Positions 11,836 to 22,297 of a stretch of 64,000 nucleotides of DNA are shown in pieces (position 1 is the stretch's first letter; each line of letters begins with the position of its first letter). This DNA comes from Chara braunii (Eukaryota; Streptophyta; Charophyceae; Charales; Characeae): the NCBI GenBank assembly GCA_003427395.1, contig BFEA01000217.1:1241872-1305871 (forward strand). Reading direction: 5' to 3'. The notes under the pieces were generated by a model, which saw only the letters and a program-made list of their open reading frames with translations, had not been told where the DNA came from and ran no database searches. Made by a program: the position numbers and the translations under genes.

Positions 11836-12831
11836 CTATCCCTTAAACAGCATTGGCCGCGGGGCGGAGGTCCATAATGTGATGCGCGTCGGATTCAGGT
11901 CGAAGTTTTGATGAGGGGCGGCAGATGAAGGCGATTGAGGGTGGGGGAGTGTGTAGAGGGGTGTGTTTACCAAAATGTTAATAGCATGCCATTAAACACG
12001 AGCACGCGCTCCAGGGGCGGGGCACACAACTGAATTTGATGCAGATAAACATCTTGGGGGCGTGCCATCCGATATGCGAGCCACTTTTTTTTCTCGGTTG
12101 ACCATCGTTTTGTGTCCCCCTTCTTATTTTTTCATTTCTCACGCCTGTCGTTTTGTGTCTCCTAACCCCATTTTTTTTTTCCTTCCTTTTCTTTTTTATT
12201 TATCGCGTGACTGTAATTTGGTGCCCTCGGTAGACCGTCGTTATTTCTGTTGACGAACATCTTAGAGGCGAGTCATCCGAAATGCAGTGTGAGGTCACCC
12301 ATTGTATTTGTAATTTTTACGGGCGTAACCCACACCGCCTGCACCGCGGTTGCACTGCAGATACTTAGCTAGTTGATATTATTATATTATAAAATTATTA
12401 ATTTATTACTATATTATTGTACTATTATTACCATTATTTTATTGTTATCATTATTGTTATTAATTGTTGCTAAGAAGCGGATTAGAGATGGAAGAATGTG
12501 GAGTAATTGACAGGAAATAGTTAACATATGTTCTTGATGGCGTTCCTCCATCCTCCTCCATTCTCTTTTTGTTTTCGCCTCTCACATATTTGTCTCCATT
12601 TGGAATCTTTGAGATAATTATAATCTTGCCAACTTTAGATCTCATATTACACTTGCATAAACCAAACGCATCCAATATAGGGGCGATTGCTATGCAGGAA
12701 AAAATTTTGAGGCAAAAACTGTAAGGTATGTGCAATCGACCCCATCCCTTATACGAGATTATCCTAATACAGGGCGATTGCGAGAGCTATGCAGGGGTTA
12801 ATGGAAAACTTTGGAGGCAGGGAACCAAAAG

Positions 12832-12930
12832 GTGTGCATGCTTGTCCTTTTCCACGTGCCCCTACATACTACGACCTTTTATCAAATTATATGTATGCAT
12901 GTGTGATTTATGATTTTGTATTTTCTTCAG
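12832..12930 (+). other. Candidate conserved intron in the old LTR relic
   Basis: The segment begins GGTGTGCATG after AAAAG and ends TTTTCTTCAG before GATTAA. It is the counterpart of 30405-30505 and 56107-56207 in the young LTRs, with 99 against 101 bp. Both splice-like ends are kept although the body has diverged. Confidence 0.5.
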
Positions 12931-13107
12931 GATTAAACCATCAGTTCACTGTCGTGCACTATTAATCGATTGCAATAAACTGCGAAAGGGCCTTTGACTG
13001 TTCGACAGGTGATCGGTAGAGCTATGAGGCAAAGGGTTAGTGAAACCAAAAAATTAGAGTCGTCATCCCATGAGGTGCAATGGATGGGCGGGGGTCAGAT
13101 GTGCACA

Positions 13108-13555
13108 AGCGGTTATCGGGTAGTTGAAAATCCATGAATGAAAATTTTGAAGTGAAAGTTTTTGGCAGTCTGAAAATCCTGAATGGTCATGAAGCGGTGA
13201 AAGGTTCGAAGACCCTGAAAACCACCTGTTTAGGCAGGCTACATCCTTAAGTGGTGAAGGGTGTCCTGAAGTGGTCAAGTGAGAGTTTTGAGCAGTTTGA
13301 AAATCTTGAATGGTCCTGAAGTGGTGAAAGGTTTGAAGACCATGAAAACCACACTTCACCACTTGAGGATGCAGTCTGCCTAAACAACTAGTTTTCAAGG
13401 TTTTCGGAGTTTTCACCACTTCAGGACCATGCAGGATTTTCAAACATGAATGGTGTTGAAGTGGTGAAAGGTCTGAGGACCCTGAAAACCACCTGTTTAG
13501 GCAAGTTGCATCCTGAAGTGGTGATGAAAAATACAACTGTTGTTAACCTTCTCTC
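13108..13555. repeat. Foldback-type dispersed repeat, copy 2
   Basis: Same modules as 6760-7345: AAGCGGTTAT at the left, direct and inverted GAAGTGGTGAAAGGT/ACCTTTCACCACTTC modules, and ACTGTTGTTAACCTTCTCTC at the right. It sits in the 1.4-kb segment that interrupts the old LTR relic. Confidence 0.75.
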
Positions 13556-14479
13556 AAGATGTGAAACCACAAAATACGGTTTTGCAAATGATAAGAAAAA
13601 AAAAAACAAGACAAAAAACAGATCAAGAAAAAAAACAAGTGAGGTCAGTCATAGCTACTTGGTGGGTGGGTGAGAAGTGTCAAAACAAGAAGAAAAAAAA
13701 CAACAACGAGAAGACTCACACTGAAAATTCTACAGGTACGCTCTGGATGTGATTGCGGTCACATTCATTTGTAAATGGTTGATAAAATAGAAAATTGCTA
13801 GTGTGTGTCCTGCCCCTAAGCCCGCCATGTACAGGGACAAAACGTCCCCTCAGTGATGTCAAACACCCTCGGACCTGCCGTGATAGGTGGGAGGAAAGGA
13901 CAAGGAATCAGTTTTTATTTATTTTGTTTATTATTTTGATACAAGGGGCCTCTAAATCTGGCTACGAACTCCATAAGTGTACATTGTATGACAAAGGAGG
14001 TCAAGGTTATCATTGTGGAACTGACCGCACTTAGGGCATACTCACACTAACGCTTTGCAGAATGGATCTGACTGCAATTACGCCCTCAACCACTGTGATT
14101 TTTTTTTTTTTTTTTCCTGCCACGGATCTATTAAATCTCTGTCCATGTAATTTATTTTTTTTGTTTTTCCTTCAGTCTCACCTGCGTGTGAAAACAGAGT
14201 AAAAATAAAAAATGAGATGCAAAATCGAAAAAAAAAGAAAACCTCACAACTTGCTTTTCGTCCCATCAACTTACAGCATGTCCAACACAAAGAGGTCAGT
14301 ATCCGCTCACTTTCAGGCTCGACAAATGCATTTTTTTTATAGTCAAAACAAGTCTGGATAACCTGGTGGTTAAGGTTATCAACAAGAAATGAATATATAT
14401 GTAAAGTAAGAACCTTGCATGAAAAAAAGAAGAAAGTTAGGTAGACCGAGAACGAACCTAGGCTGCTTGGTAGCAAAGA

Positions 14480-15920
14480 ACAAAGCAGTAGGATGAAGGC
14501 TTCAGTGTGAGTCGTTATACTGCTTACATGCTTATATGTTGTTCAATGAAAGACAAACAGTGGGATACTCCAGTGTGATTTATCGTACTATTTGTCTACA
14601 TAAGTGTTGTTTCGTGAGATTATCTGCCCGATATCAAGTCGGTAGTAGGAGGCTTCAGTGAGGGTCGTCCTATTACTTGTTTGACTCTAGTCTAGTAAGT
14701 CTTAAAGAGTAGTTGGGTACCCAGTGTGAATTACACTACCACTTGTTTAAGACTATGAGGGTTAAATATTAAAGGGTGGTGGAGTACTCTAGTATGAGTT
14801 ACTCGACTATTTGTTTGAACCTATATATGATTGGTATTAAAAAAGTGGTGAAATGCTTCGGTGCAAGTTATTTTGACACTTTTGTGAGTTAATGTCAAAT
14901 GCATTATATACTTATTCACAAGCAGGATAAAAGTCTTAGCGTGAGTCATCGCGCCACGTGCGATTTTAAAGCTATAGTGCGATTTTAAAGCTATAGTGAC
15001 TCATGTGAGGGTAATCCTAGTTTGAACCTAAACTAACTATTACTAGTTTGAACCTAAACTAACCAGTGTTGAAAAAAACAATAGGATACTATAGTGTGAG
15101 TTATCCTACTATTTATATTTTATCTATTTACTTATCCGCAACTTGTCTAACATAAAAACGGGTGGTAGGATAGTCCAATGAGGGTCATCCTATTACTTGT
15201 TGGATGACAAAAAGTAGTCGAGGGCTCCAGTAAGGGTCATTTTATTACTTGTTTGAAGGTTAGACAACTTATTACTCAAACAGTAGTAGGAAGTGGGGGT
15301 CACCCTGTTACTTGCGTGAGTCCAAACTAATTAGTGTTTAAAAAGTAGTAGGGTACTCCGGTGTGATTATCCTAATTACTTTTTTTCTATCTAATAACAT
15401 GAGTTCAATCAATTTAGCTTTGAATGAGTAGCGGGTTACTGAAGTGAGAGTTATCCTCTTACACATTTGAAGTCAGACTGCACATCACTCAATAACTAGT
15501 AGGGGGTTCCGGTGAGGGTTATCATATTACTAACTTGAACTTTAATCTGCAATGTAAAGGAATATAATTTTTTTGTTGAATGTTAAAACAAATAGCTGAG
15601 TATTCCAGTGTGAACCATTTTACTGTTTCATTTAGCCGGTTAGTCAGATACTCTAGGGTGAGTTATCCTACTAGTTGTATGGTTCATTTATGTACGTAAC
15701 TATCTATCATTTGTTTACATATGAGTTGAATAAAGATTAAAGAGTGGTTGGATGTTCGAGTTTGAGTTATCTCGCTACTTTATTGACTATAGATTGCTTG
15801 AAATTTATCAGCAGCGGAAGGTTCAAGTATGAATCAATCCACTACTTGTGTGTGTTAGATTAAGAAAAACCAATAAAAAATAAAAAATGAGGCACTCGAG
15901 TGGGAGTAACTCTGCGTATT
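14480..15920 (+). repeat. Stem-loop array in the old LTR relic
   Basis: About 15 degenerate units of 70-100 bp. Each has an imperfect inverted repeat of the type AGTAGTAGGATACTCC...GAGTTATCCTACTACTT. Examples are TAGGATA (15082-15088) with TATCCTA (15102-15108), and AGTAGGAGGCTTC...GGGTCGTCCTATTACT near 14650. It corresponds to 30620-32310 in the young LTR but with different arm sequences. Confidence 0.7.
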
Positions 15921-17214
15921 ATAAAAGGAACAGGATAAAAGCTAAAATAGTGAGAAAAACAAGGAAAGAAGAACCGCCGCATAAACTGATTTTACTTGTG
16001 GACTCTGAAAGTTATTTGAATGTGGGCTCAAATTAACAGTAGCTACGTAAGCACCAAAATGTGTGTTTGATCCTAGGAAAAGAATGAGAGAGTCAAAAGT
16101 AAAGGAAATATCATTTTATTTTGACAACTTAGGACATGGGTGCAAATCACATTGAACGAAAAAAAAAAAAAAAGATGGACTAGATAAACGGATTTGTGAC
16201 GTAGAACTAAGAATTGAGTTTCAAAAAGTTATTCCTGGAGCTTATGATCTTTTATCAGACACAATCATCAGGAACGATGAGTGAAAAAGTAAAAAGGACA
16301 ATGAAATTTTGTTGACTTGTGTTAGTGCAAGTCCCTTTTGGTTGAACTACTACAGTTGAAAGGCAGGATATACCGAAAAAGATTCAATTGTTTGTTATCT
16401 TTCGATAACAGATCAGTTTTTACCGATTCTTATTCCTCTTTGACTTGATACCCACACCAAAGACAAACCTTGTAGCCAGTAAAATTGTGCCCTACATTCA
16501 AATGCCTGAACAATCTTAGTCGCTCTCAAGGGTCCTTTGAAATAAAGTGAGGGACTTGAGTTCGATAAGTCTCAAGAAAAAATAGTGTTGTTAGACATGG
16601 TTTGGGGAAGTGAGGGACAAATCAATAGGCGTGGATTGAAGTTTGACCCCGTTAGTGCATGGCATGTGAATTATCCTTACATGTTTTGTGCAGACCTGTC
16701 ATATGCTTATATTGGTTTGAACGAAATTTTTCTTCTTGAAGAGTTTCAATGCACCACAGCTGAAAAAGTGGAAAGTGTTTTCACCGATACTTAATATTGT
16801 TTGATAAACCTTTGTTTTGTTTTTACTAAAATCGTAACTATCCAAGTAAGAATATTCATAATAAAATAGTGGTATGATAACGACAATTTGCCTATTCAGT
16901 TCCAACCCTTAAAATTTATTAATCACGTGGATATTGATTGAATTGATTTATCTAACATATTATAATTTTTGGGTTAAGGACAATGAGATTTAAACATTGT
17001 ATGAGCAAAAGTTCGTCAAACAAGTCGACTTGAATTGTAAGTCGGTCCGGGAGACCAGTGCCCCGATGTCCGACATATATACGAGTCAGTCTTAGGCGTT
17101 CAACCACTCTTATGCCTATGCTATGACGATTGAGTAAACACCCTCGCTCGACTTACCTTTACGATTGCAAGTAAAAACCTTAACACGTGAGTCAGTAGCT
17201 CAATAGGGATACGC

Positions 17215-17246
17215 CTACCTAAGGGTAGTGACAACCCTTGAGGTAG
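17215..17246 (+). other. Conserved RNA hairpin near LTR end (old copy)
   Basis: CTACCTAAGGG pairs with CCCTTGAGGTAG (one bulged G). Compared with 33546-33577, one G-C pair is replaced by A-T and a T-G pair by T-A, so pairing is kept while sequence changes. Confidence 0.6.
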
Positions 17247-17423
17247 ATGTGAGTTGCCAGTGCACCTCGCAGAGTCATGCCCTATCGCAGAGAGTCGTGA
17301 GAGGTATAGCTGACACGCAATGTCAGAGTGGTGTCTTCACTGACTCAAAAGCAATGACTTAATCCTCCGTGACACGACCGCGAGGCCCGACCATACCGCA
17401 AGATGTGGGATCGTTGTACCCGA

Positions 17424-19519
17424 CACCGGTCAGTCTTGCTTGCATTTTATAACAACAACAAAAGTCACGAGTGGGTGTCACTATCGCCAAACAGGAAAGT
17501 CCTAGGGTGTAATGTGACACGTAGTAGTCACGTAGTAAATTAAGAGGACAAGATGTTCAGGTTTCCAGAGGTGTTGGAGTGCATGTCAAATCAAGGCTTG
17601 AAGTTGGTCATGATTGTCGACTATATCCAGCGTCGACCTCTTGACATTGTTATTTGAGTCTAAAAATACAAAAATGACGAAGTGATATTTTTTCAGTTAT
17701 GAAATGGAAAACTGTGGTCCAATGTTAATAATACAGTAAGGATCAATAAAAACGTGAATATGTGTGTTCCAATGACTGAAAAAATGTCAATGCTCAGGTG
17801 CTACGAGCATAAGTGGGAAAAGTGGAACGGAGAAGACGATATACAAATTCAGTTCATGTGTTGTACAAACCGTATATGCAAATGTTTAATAAAAGTATGG
17901 AAAAAAAAACATCAACTGTTTTTTTTTTTTTTTTTTCTCGGTAAATGCATTTACTTGATAGAAGTGAACATAATTCGTCCCTGTCATCATGGTTGTGAAG
18001 ACGTCGTCCATACGAACGTTATTAGTTGAGGTGTGTGAAGCAGGTGACAAACGCGTCACTTTCCAACCCCACATGACGACCCTGTCCCCCCACCTTAGAA
18101 CACCTCCTCTTAGTTTTTTTTCTTGCTCAAGAATTTGCTATCGTCAATGGGTTTGGCAAAGCAATGACGTGGAGGACGTCGAGTTTTGTAAGTGTATCGT
18201 TTGTACATGTTACCCAGGCGCATGCCTCTTTTCACTCGTCATAAGGTTCCACATCAGCGACCACAACCCCTCTGTTGAGGCCGCGTTTTTTTTTTTTTAA
18301 CCACCATTAGCTTAAGACGTACGTTGACCATTGACACTCATGGGTGGGAATGAAACGAGCAACATGTCGTCGATTGTTTTCTTGACGGCCCTTTACCCCA
18401 CTACACCTCCGCGTTACCAAGCACGCCCTAATAAAATGGTTGGGAAAGGTACTGATGGTTTAGATATGATGTTTTTTTCTTTTCTTTTTTTATCGCTATA
18501 GTCTATATTACCAAACCAACATCGCCTTTGTCCCCCTTCTACCCTGCAAGTTTGCGGGTGGCGTGACAGTGACTACCTCAGTTGTTTCGTGGGTTTGTCA
18601 TTTTGATCCTTTTCCTTTTTTTTTTGCCATAGAGCAAGTTTTTCATACTTTTTTATTTAAACCTTCCTTACATCACCTGTGTATGACACACAGTTGAAGG
18701 CAGGGACCTTGGAACCCCCCACCTCAACCTCTTCTTCTTCTTCAAATTTTCTTCATCTTTTCTTTGTCTTCATAATCTTTGTTTTTTTCGTTTTTTTTTC
18801 CATTTTTTTGTGATCCCTTCCCCCTCTATTCTTAAGTTAAAATTTTAAAAATGATCATAAAGATGATGGTAGGGGGCAGGGCCGTCCTTACCCTGCCACG
18901 TGGCAGAATTGTGATGACCTTAACCCCTTCCCCCCTCCCCCACACAATCTTCATCATTATCTTTTTCTTCTTCGTTTTTTTCTTTCTCTATCTTTTTCCT
19001 TGTTTTCATCTTCTTATTTTCTTCACCAGCCTCCTCTTCTTCTTTTCTTTGTCTTCATAATCTATATGCTTTCTGTTTTTTTTTCACTTTTTTGTGATTT
19101 TTTTTTTTTTTAGGTATATATCTATATATCACAAAACAAATAATATATATCTATATAGTCAAACAAAGTTTTCCAATAAACCGTAGACAGAGAGGGAGAA
19201 GAGGATAACAAACGAGGTATGTATACTCCCCGTTGCTAGTTTCATTATGTATGATATTAATCTATATAGAATTGGACACATCGAAATCATATTGTACTCA
19301 AGAAACAAGGTAATAAAAAAAAAAAAAGGTCATATTTCGAATCGAATAAATCGAAAAAAAACGCACTAGTTCAAGTTGTGTCCGTTTCGTTGTTGACTGC
19401 TACAACGTCTTATTTATTTGACATATTGATTTTACAAATGAGCAGTTAGCCTAAGCAGGTTTTACTCTACACAACCTGAAGGAACAACTCCCTTGGATCC
19501 CGGAATGAATGTCACCGAA
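17424..19519. other. Unannotated DNA, T/C-rich towards the right
   Basis: No gene seen. 17921-17937 is a T run. 18690-19110 is strongly pyrimidine-rich and contains two related copies of a CTTCTTCTT...TTTGTCTTCATAATC...TTTTTTGTGAT segment (about 18730-18815 and 19028-19105). 19110-19170 is rich in TATATCTATATA. Confidence 0.5.
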
Positions 19520-20578
19520 AATGTACTCTCCACCTTCTCTCCATTTTTTCACTTAGTCGTAAATCGCAACTTTGTTTCTTGCTTATTTTAGTATTTTGGG
19601 TGATTTTTCTCTCATGTTTTGTCCATTCCTTCACTCCAATGTAAATCGTCACTTTCCACTTTGTGTTTTCACGCATAAGAGTAAGTGAAACTCACTCTCT
19701 CTCCACTTTTTTCCCATGTCTTCACTTAGTAGTAAATCGCAACTTTGTTTCTTGCTTATTCTAGTGTTTTGCGTGATATCTCTCTCATGTTTTGTCCATT
19801 CCTTCACTCCAATGTAAATCGTCACTTTCCACTTTGTGTTTTCATACATGAGAGAGAGTTAGTGCTCTTTTCATTTCTTCATTTTCTCTTCATTTCTTCA
19901 CTTAGTACAAATCGCAACTTTGTGAATTGCTTCTTCTAGTGTTTTGTATGGTCTCTCTCTCATGTTTTGTCTATTCCTTCACTCCAACGTAAATCGACAC
20001 TTTCCACCTTGTGTTTTCATGCTTGAAAGTGAGTTTCACTCACCCTATCTTCACTTTCTCTTCATTTTTTCACTTAGTATTAAATCGCAACTTTGTTTCT
20101 TGCTTATTCTAGTATTTTGGGTGATTTTTTTCTCATATTTTGTCCATTTTTTCAATCCAATGTAAATCACCACTTTCCACTTTGTGTTTTGATGCATGAG
20201 AGTGAATTTCACTTACTCTTTCTTCACTTTCTCTCCATGTCTTCACTTTGTAGTAAATCGCAACTTTGTTTCTTGCTTATTCTAGTGTTTTTCGGATCTT
20301 TTTCTCATGTTTTGCCAATTTTTTCACTCCAATATAAATCGTCACTTTCCACTCTGTGTTTTCATGCATGAGCTCTCTTTATTTTCTCTCTATTTCTTCA
20401 CTTAGTAATAAATCACAACTTTGTGTCTTACTTATTATAGTGTTTTGTGTGGTCTCTCTCTCATGTTTTGTCAATTCCTTCACTCCAATATAAATCGTCA
20501 TTTTTCACTTTGTGTTTTCATACTTGAGAGTGAGTGAAACTTACTCTATCTTCACTTTCTCTCCATTTCTTCACTTAG
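19520..20578 (+). repeat. Satellite-like tandem array, ~173-bp period
   Basis: The word AATCGCAACTTTGT recurs with CGC at 19565, 19738, 19913, 20086 and 20259, and a variant copy near 20414. Spacings are 173, 175, 173, 173 and about 155 bp. Other shared words are TTCACTTAGTAGTAAATC, CTCATGTTTTGTC and CACTTTCCACTTTGTGTTTTCA. This is about six units of one near-nucleosome-length repeat. The array ends exactly where the Penelope-like element begins (CTTCACTTAG | GTGAGTAACC). Confidence 0.85.
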
Positions 20579-20656
20579 GTGAGTAACCATTCATCCGAAA
20601 GCAGTCAACGAAGAAGCAAAATCAAAGCCATCCATAGAGCATGCAACATAGGGAAG
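20579..20656 (-). repeat. Terminal (pLTR-like) repeat of the PLE, left copy
   Basis: A 78-bp sequence starting GTGAGTAACCATTCATCCG matches 63864-63941 with about four mismatches, and in both places it is followed by an AAG run. PLEs often carry such direct terminal repeats (pseudo-LTRs). Confidence 0.85.
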
Positions 20657-20712
20657 AAGAAGAAGAAGAAGAAGAAGAAGAAGAAGAAGAAGAAGAAGAA
20701 GAGGAGGAGGAG
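20655..20712. repeat. (AAG)n/(AGG)n microsatellite
   Basis: A run of AAG triplets grading into AGG. The matching position in the right terminal repeat (from 63941) also has AAG units. Confidence 0.9.
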
Positions 20713-20858
20713 GAAAATAAGAAGAAAGACACGACACACCAGGTTCCCGAACGCGATGACAGACTTCCATAAGAATAACAGTACAAACAGCCAGGAAGGC
20801 TCGGACCGAAAATGAGCGAAGCTCAATCGTCAATACCTAGTCCGAGTTACTGGCGGTC

Positions 20859-20906
20859 GACCCTACATGTTTCATCCGACCGCCAGAGCCGAAATCATCA
20901 GGAGTC
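20859..20906 (-). ncRNA. Candidate minimal hammerhead ribozyme of the PLE
   Basis: On the minus strand, in order: GACTC (20906-20902), core CTGATGA (20901-20895), stem II arms TTCGGC and GTCGGA, core GAAA inside GAAAC (20873-20869), a very short stem III (C-G, A-U) with a 2-nt loop, GTA, then GGGTC (20863-20859). GGGTC pairs with GACTC as stem I. Predicted cleavage is after the A of GTA. Stem II pairs UUCGGC/GUCGGA with two wobbles but has a U-U mismatch at its base where the canonical motif has G-C, so activity may be lost. Established: PLEs are known to carry minimal hammerhead motifs in their terminal repeats. The motif lies on the PLE's coding strand. Confidence 0.5.
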
Positions 20907-21291
20907 TTAGTTTGCGGCGAGGATGCCAACAGTGTCGCCGTCAGTCAAGATATAGGAAGAGCCTAGTCGAGCCTACTCGAAAGCGTCAGACTAATCCTAT
21001 CATGGGCGTAAGCGGTCCTAGCAAACTAGGCACATCAGACAGGAAGACGACAAACGCAGACCCTGCCTCGGCAAACCCAAGGAGAGTACCAGCACAAAGC
21101 CTACAAAGGTCGCCTGTTCAAGTCCCAGCAGGGGACCGAAAGTCAGAAACGTACAAAGCCGGCCTACCATAAGCTACCAACGTTCCAGAATCGCCTACGA
21201 TAAACCAGGGGTAAACTGCTCAAGTCATGGCAGGGGACCTGCAATAAACAACCCGTTCTAAAGTCCCGGCAGGGGACCGACAACCGATAGT

Positions 21292-21421
21292 TTAATCAGA
21301 TGGTACCCCCGACCCATCAGATGGTGCCCCCGTTCCATCGTAATCATACATTCGGGAAAACAACCGATCAATCATAGTAACATCAAAACTTCCCCAACCA
21401 GTCAAAATTTGAACCCAGCGG
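21292..21421 (-). pseudogene. C-terminal end of the PLE reverse transcriptase, cut off by the insertion
   Basis: At the joint the PLE frame in the right flank reads ...GSIWDR, with the Arg codon inside the target-site duplication. In the left flank the same phase continues with WVQILTGW and stays open for about 40 codons to a stop at 21292-21294. This supports one original reading frame split by the giant element. The end includes two copies of a PSDG-like motif from a short tandem DNA repeat. No domain is recognised in this tail. Confidence 0.65.
21418..21421. other. Target-site duplication, left copy (GCGG)
   Basis: GCGG directly precedes the 5' LTR and is repeated at 59398-59401 directly after the 3' LTR. 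AGCGGT is shared over six bases, so a 5-bp duplication (AGCGG), the usual Ty3 length, is equally possible if the LTR ends one base earlier. Confidence 0.85.
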
Positions 21422-22090
21422 TGTCGGAGTTGATACCCTTACAAGGGTATCCGCTCATGATATTGCAGTTGACACAATGTCGACACCAACTGTTAGAACA
21501 GAGACGGCTAAAAGCAGAAACTGGGGTAAACCCCTCGACCATTATGGTCATGAAAGTTAGAAATCGCAAAGGCCAAAACACGGTACACGCGGACAAGAGT
21601 CAGGGGTAGAAAAGTTCGAATGCTCGCAGAGCGTGCAAAAACGGCAGAGGTTAGTAGATGAAATGACCGAGCACGTCATTCCGACACGCACGGAGACTGC
21701 AAAATGGTTAGCAAATATAACCTCCGACCACAAGATCGGAAGGTTATTAAAAATAGAAAAGAATCACGCAGGACGCAGTGACGGTTTTTCTCAGTCAGTT
21801 GACGACTGGGGAAGCATGACAATTTCAGCTCAAGTCCGCAGACGTAAAGTATATCGGAAAAGCGGGGCGGAAAACCACTCCCCGTGGAATAGAATAAAGG
21901 TAAAAATTAGTAAAAGCCCCGACCATGTGGCAGGGGTAACTAGATAAAAGGGGCCTAGCCTGCTGTAACAGGCTGCGTTGTCCAACGGTGACCTAGATTT
22001 CCTTTACGGTAGGCCGCATGCCTTATGAGCTGACGGGACTGAGCCTTGTACTCTACTTAGGGCAGGTTGACTCCTAGTAGAACCGAACTA

Positions 22091-22172
22091 GGAGCTAGCG
22101 CAGTAGGTACAGGCATTGACTGATACGCAAAAAATCTCGGGATCGAGTTCGACCTGCCTCCGGGCTAGCTCC
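22091..22172 (+). promoter_or_regulatory. tRNA-like segment with Pol III A and B boxes
   Basis: TAGCGCAGTAGG (22096-22107) fits the A-box consensus and GAGTTCGACCT (22145-22155) the B box. The segment is closed by a perfect 9-bp stem, GGAGCTAGC with GCTAGCTCC. A proper T-arm cannot be drawn, so it is not a tRNA gene. It resembles the head of a tRNA-derived SINE. In the 3' LTR the A box is TGGCCTAGTAGG (48263-48274), the B box has one change and the closing stem is lost. Confidence 0.4.
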
Positions 22173-22266
22173 TTTTGCTAGCTATAGGGGCCTGCTTTTT
22201 TCACGCGCCCTCAAGCGGGTGGGATTCGAAACCGCGACCTCAAGATTGAGGTAAGATACGGTTAGA

Positions 22267-22297
22267 CCCCGCCGTAACAGTTGGCACGACGGGGTGT
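22267..22297. other. Hairpin ACCCCGCCGT...ACGACGGGGT
   Basis: Ten-base arms with one mismatch, present in both LTRs (about 48438-48468 in the 3' copy). On the minus strand it is followed by a GGTTTCGAATCCC B-box-like word at about 22222-22234. Role unknown. Confidence 0.45.

Larger units (their letters stand above)
9117..12678. other. Intergenic DNA, no gene seen
   Basis: Both strands give only short open frames of low-complexity composition. Landmarks are a purine-rich stretch at 9180-9270, a (TA)n run near 9870-9895, A-rich runs at 11530-11610, an (ATT)n run near 11786-11835 and T-rich tracts at 12080-12220. Nothing else is recognised. Confidence 0.6.
12679..17423 (+). repeat. Diverged relic of the 3' third of a giant LTR
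   Basis: In order, this region matches 30340-33746 of the giant element's 5' LTR. The matches are the GGCGATTGCG...TTTCTTCAGGA intron-like block (12772-12935), AAGAACCTTGC (about 14410), a hairpin array (14480-15920), GACTTGATACCCACA (about 16441), GTTAGTGCATGGCATGTG (about 16652), the stem-loop at 17215-17246 and a terminus ...CCCGACA at about 17423 matching ...GCGCGACA. Divergence is far greater than between the two young LTRs. A segment of about 1.4 kb (12960-14370) absent from the young LTRs interrupts it and contains the second foldback repeat. No PBS follows the end, so it may be a solo or 3' LTR of a related family. The 5' limit is uncertain. Confidence 0.75.
20579..21421 (-). mobile_element. 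Penelope-like element, 3' fragment (left of the giant insertion)
   Basis: On the minus strand this is the tail of the PLE whose main body is at 59398-63863. The RT reading frame crosses the insertion point in phase and runs about 42 more codons to a TAA at 21292-21294. The rest is 3' noncoding DNA with a candidate hammerhead ribozyme, three short repeats around GGCAGGGGACC (about 21127, 21227, 21268), an AAG microsatellite (20655-20700) and a terminal repeat shared with 63864-63941. It ends in the 173-bp satellite. Confidence 0.8.

Noticed and set aside
16585-18300. Short open frames at 16585-16905 and 17754-18300
   Set aside because: 16585-16905 lies in the LTR relic and 17754-18300 in unannotated DNA; neither has motifs or a counterpart kept in the young LTRs.
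19520-20578. Possible CRISPR-like array
   Set aside because: Units are ~173-bp degenerate tandem repeats without distinct spacers, in a eukaryotic nuclear context.
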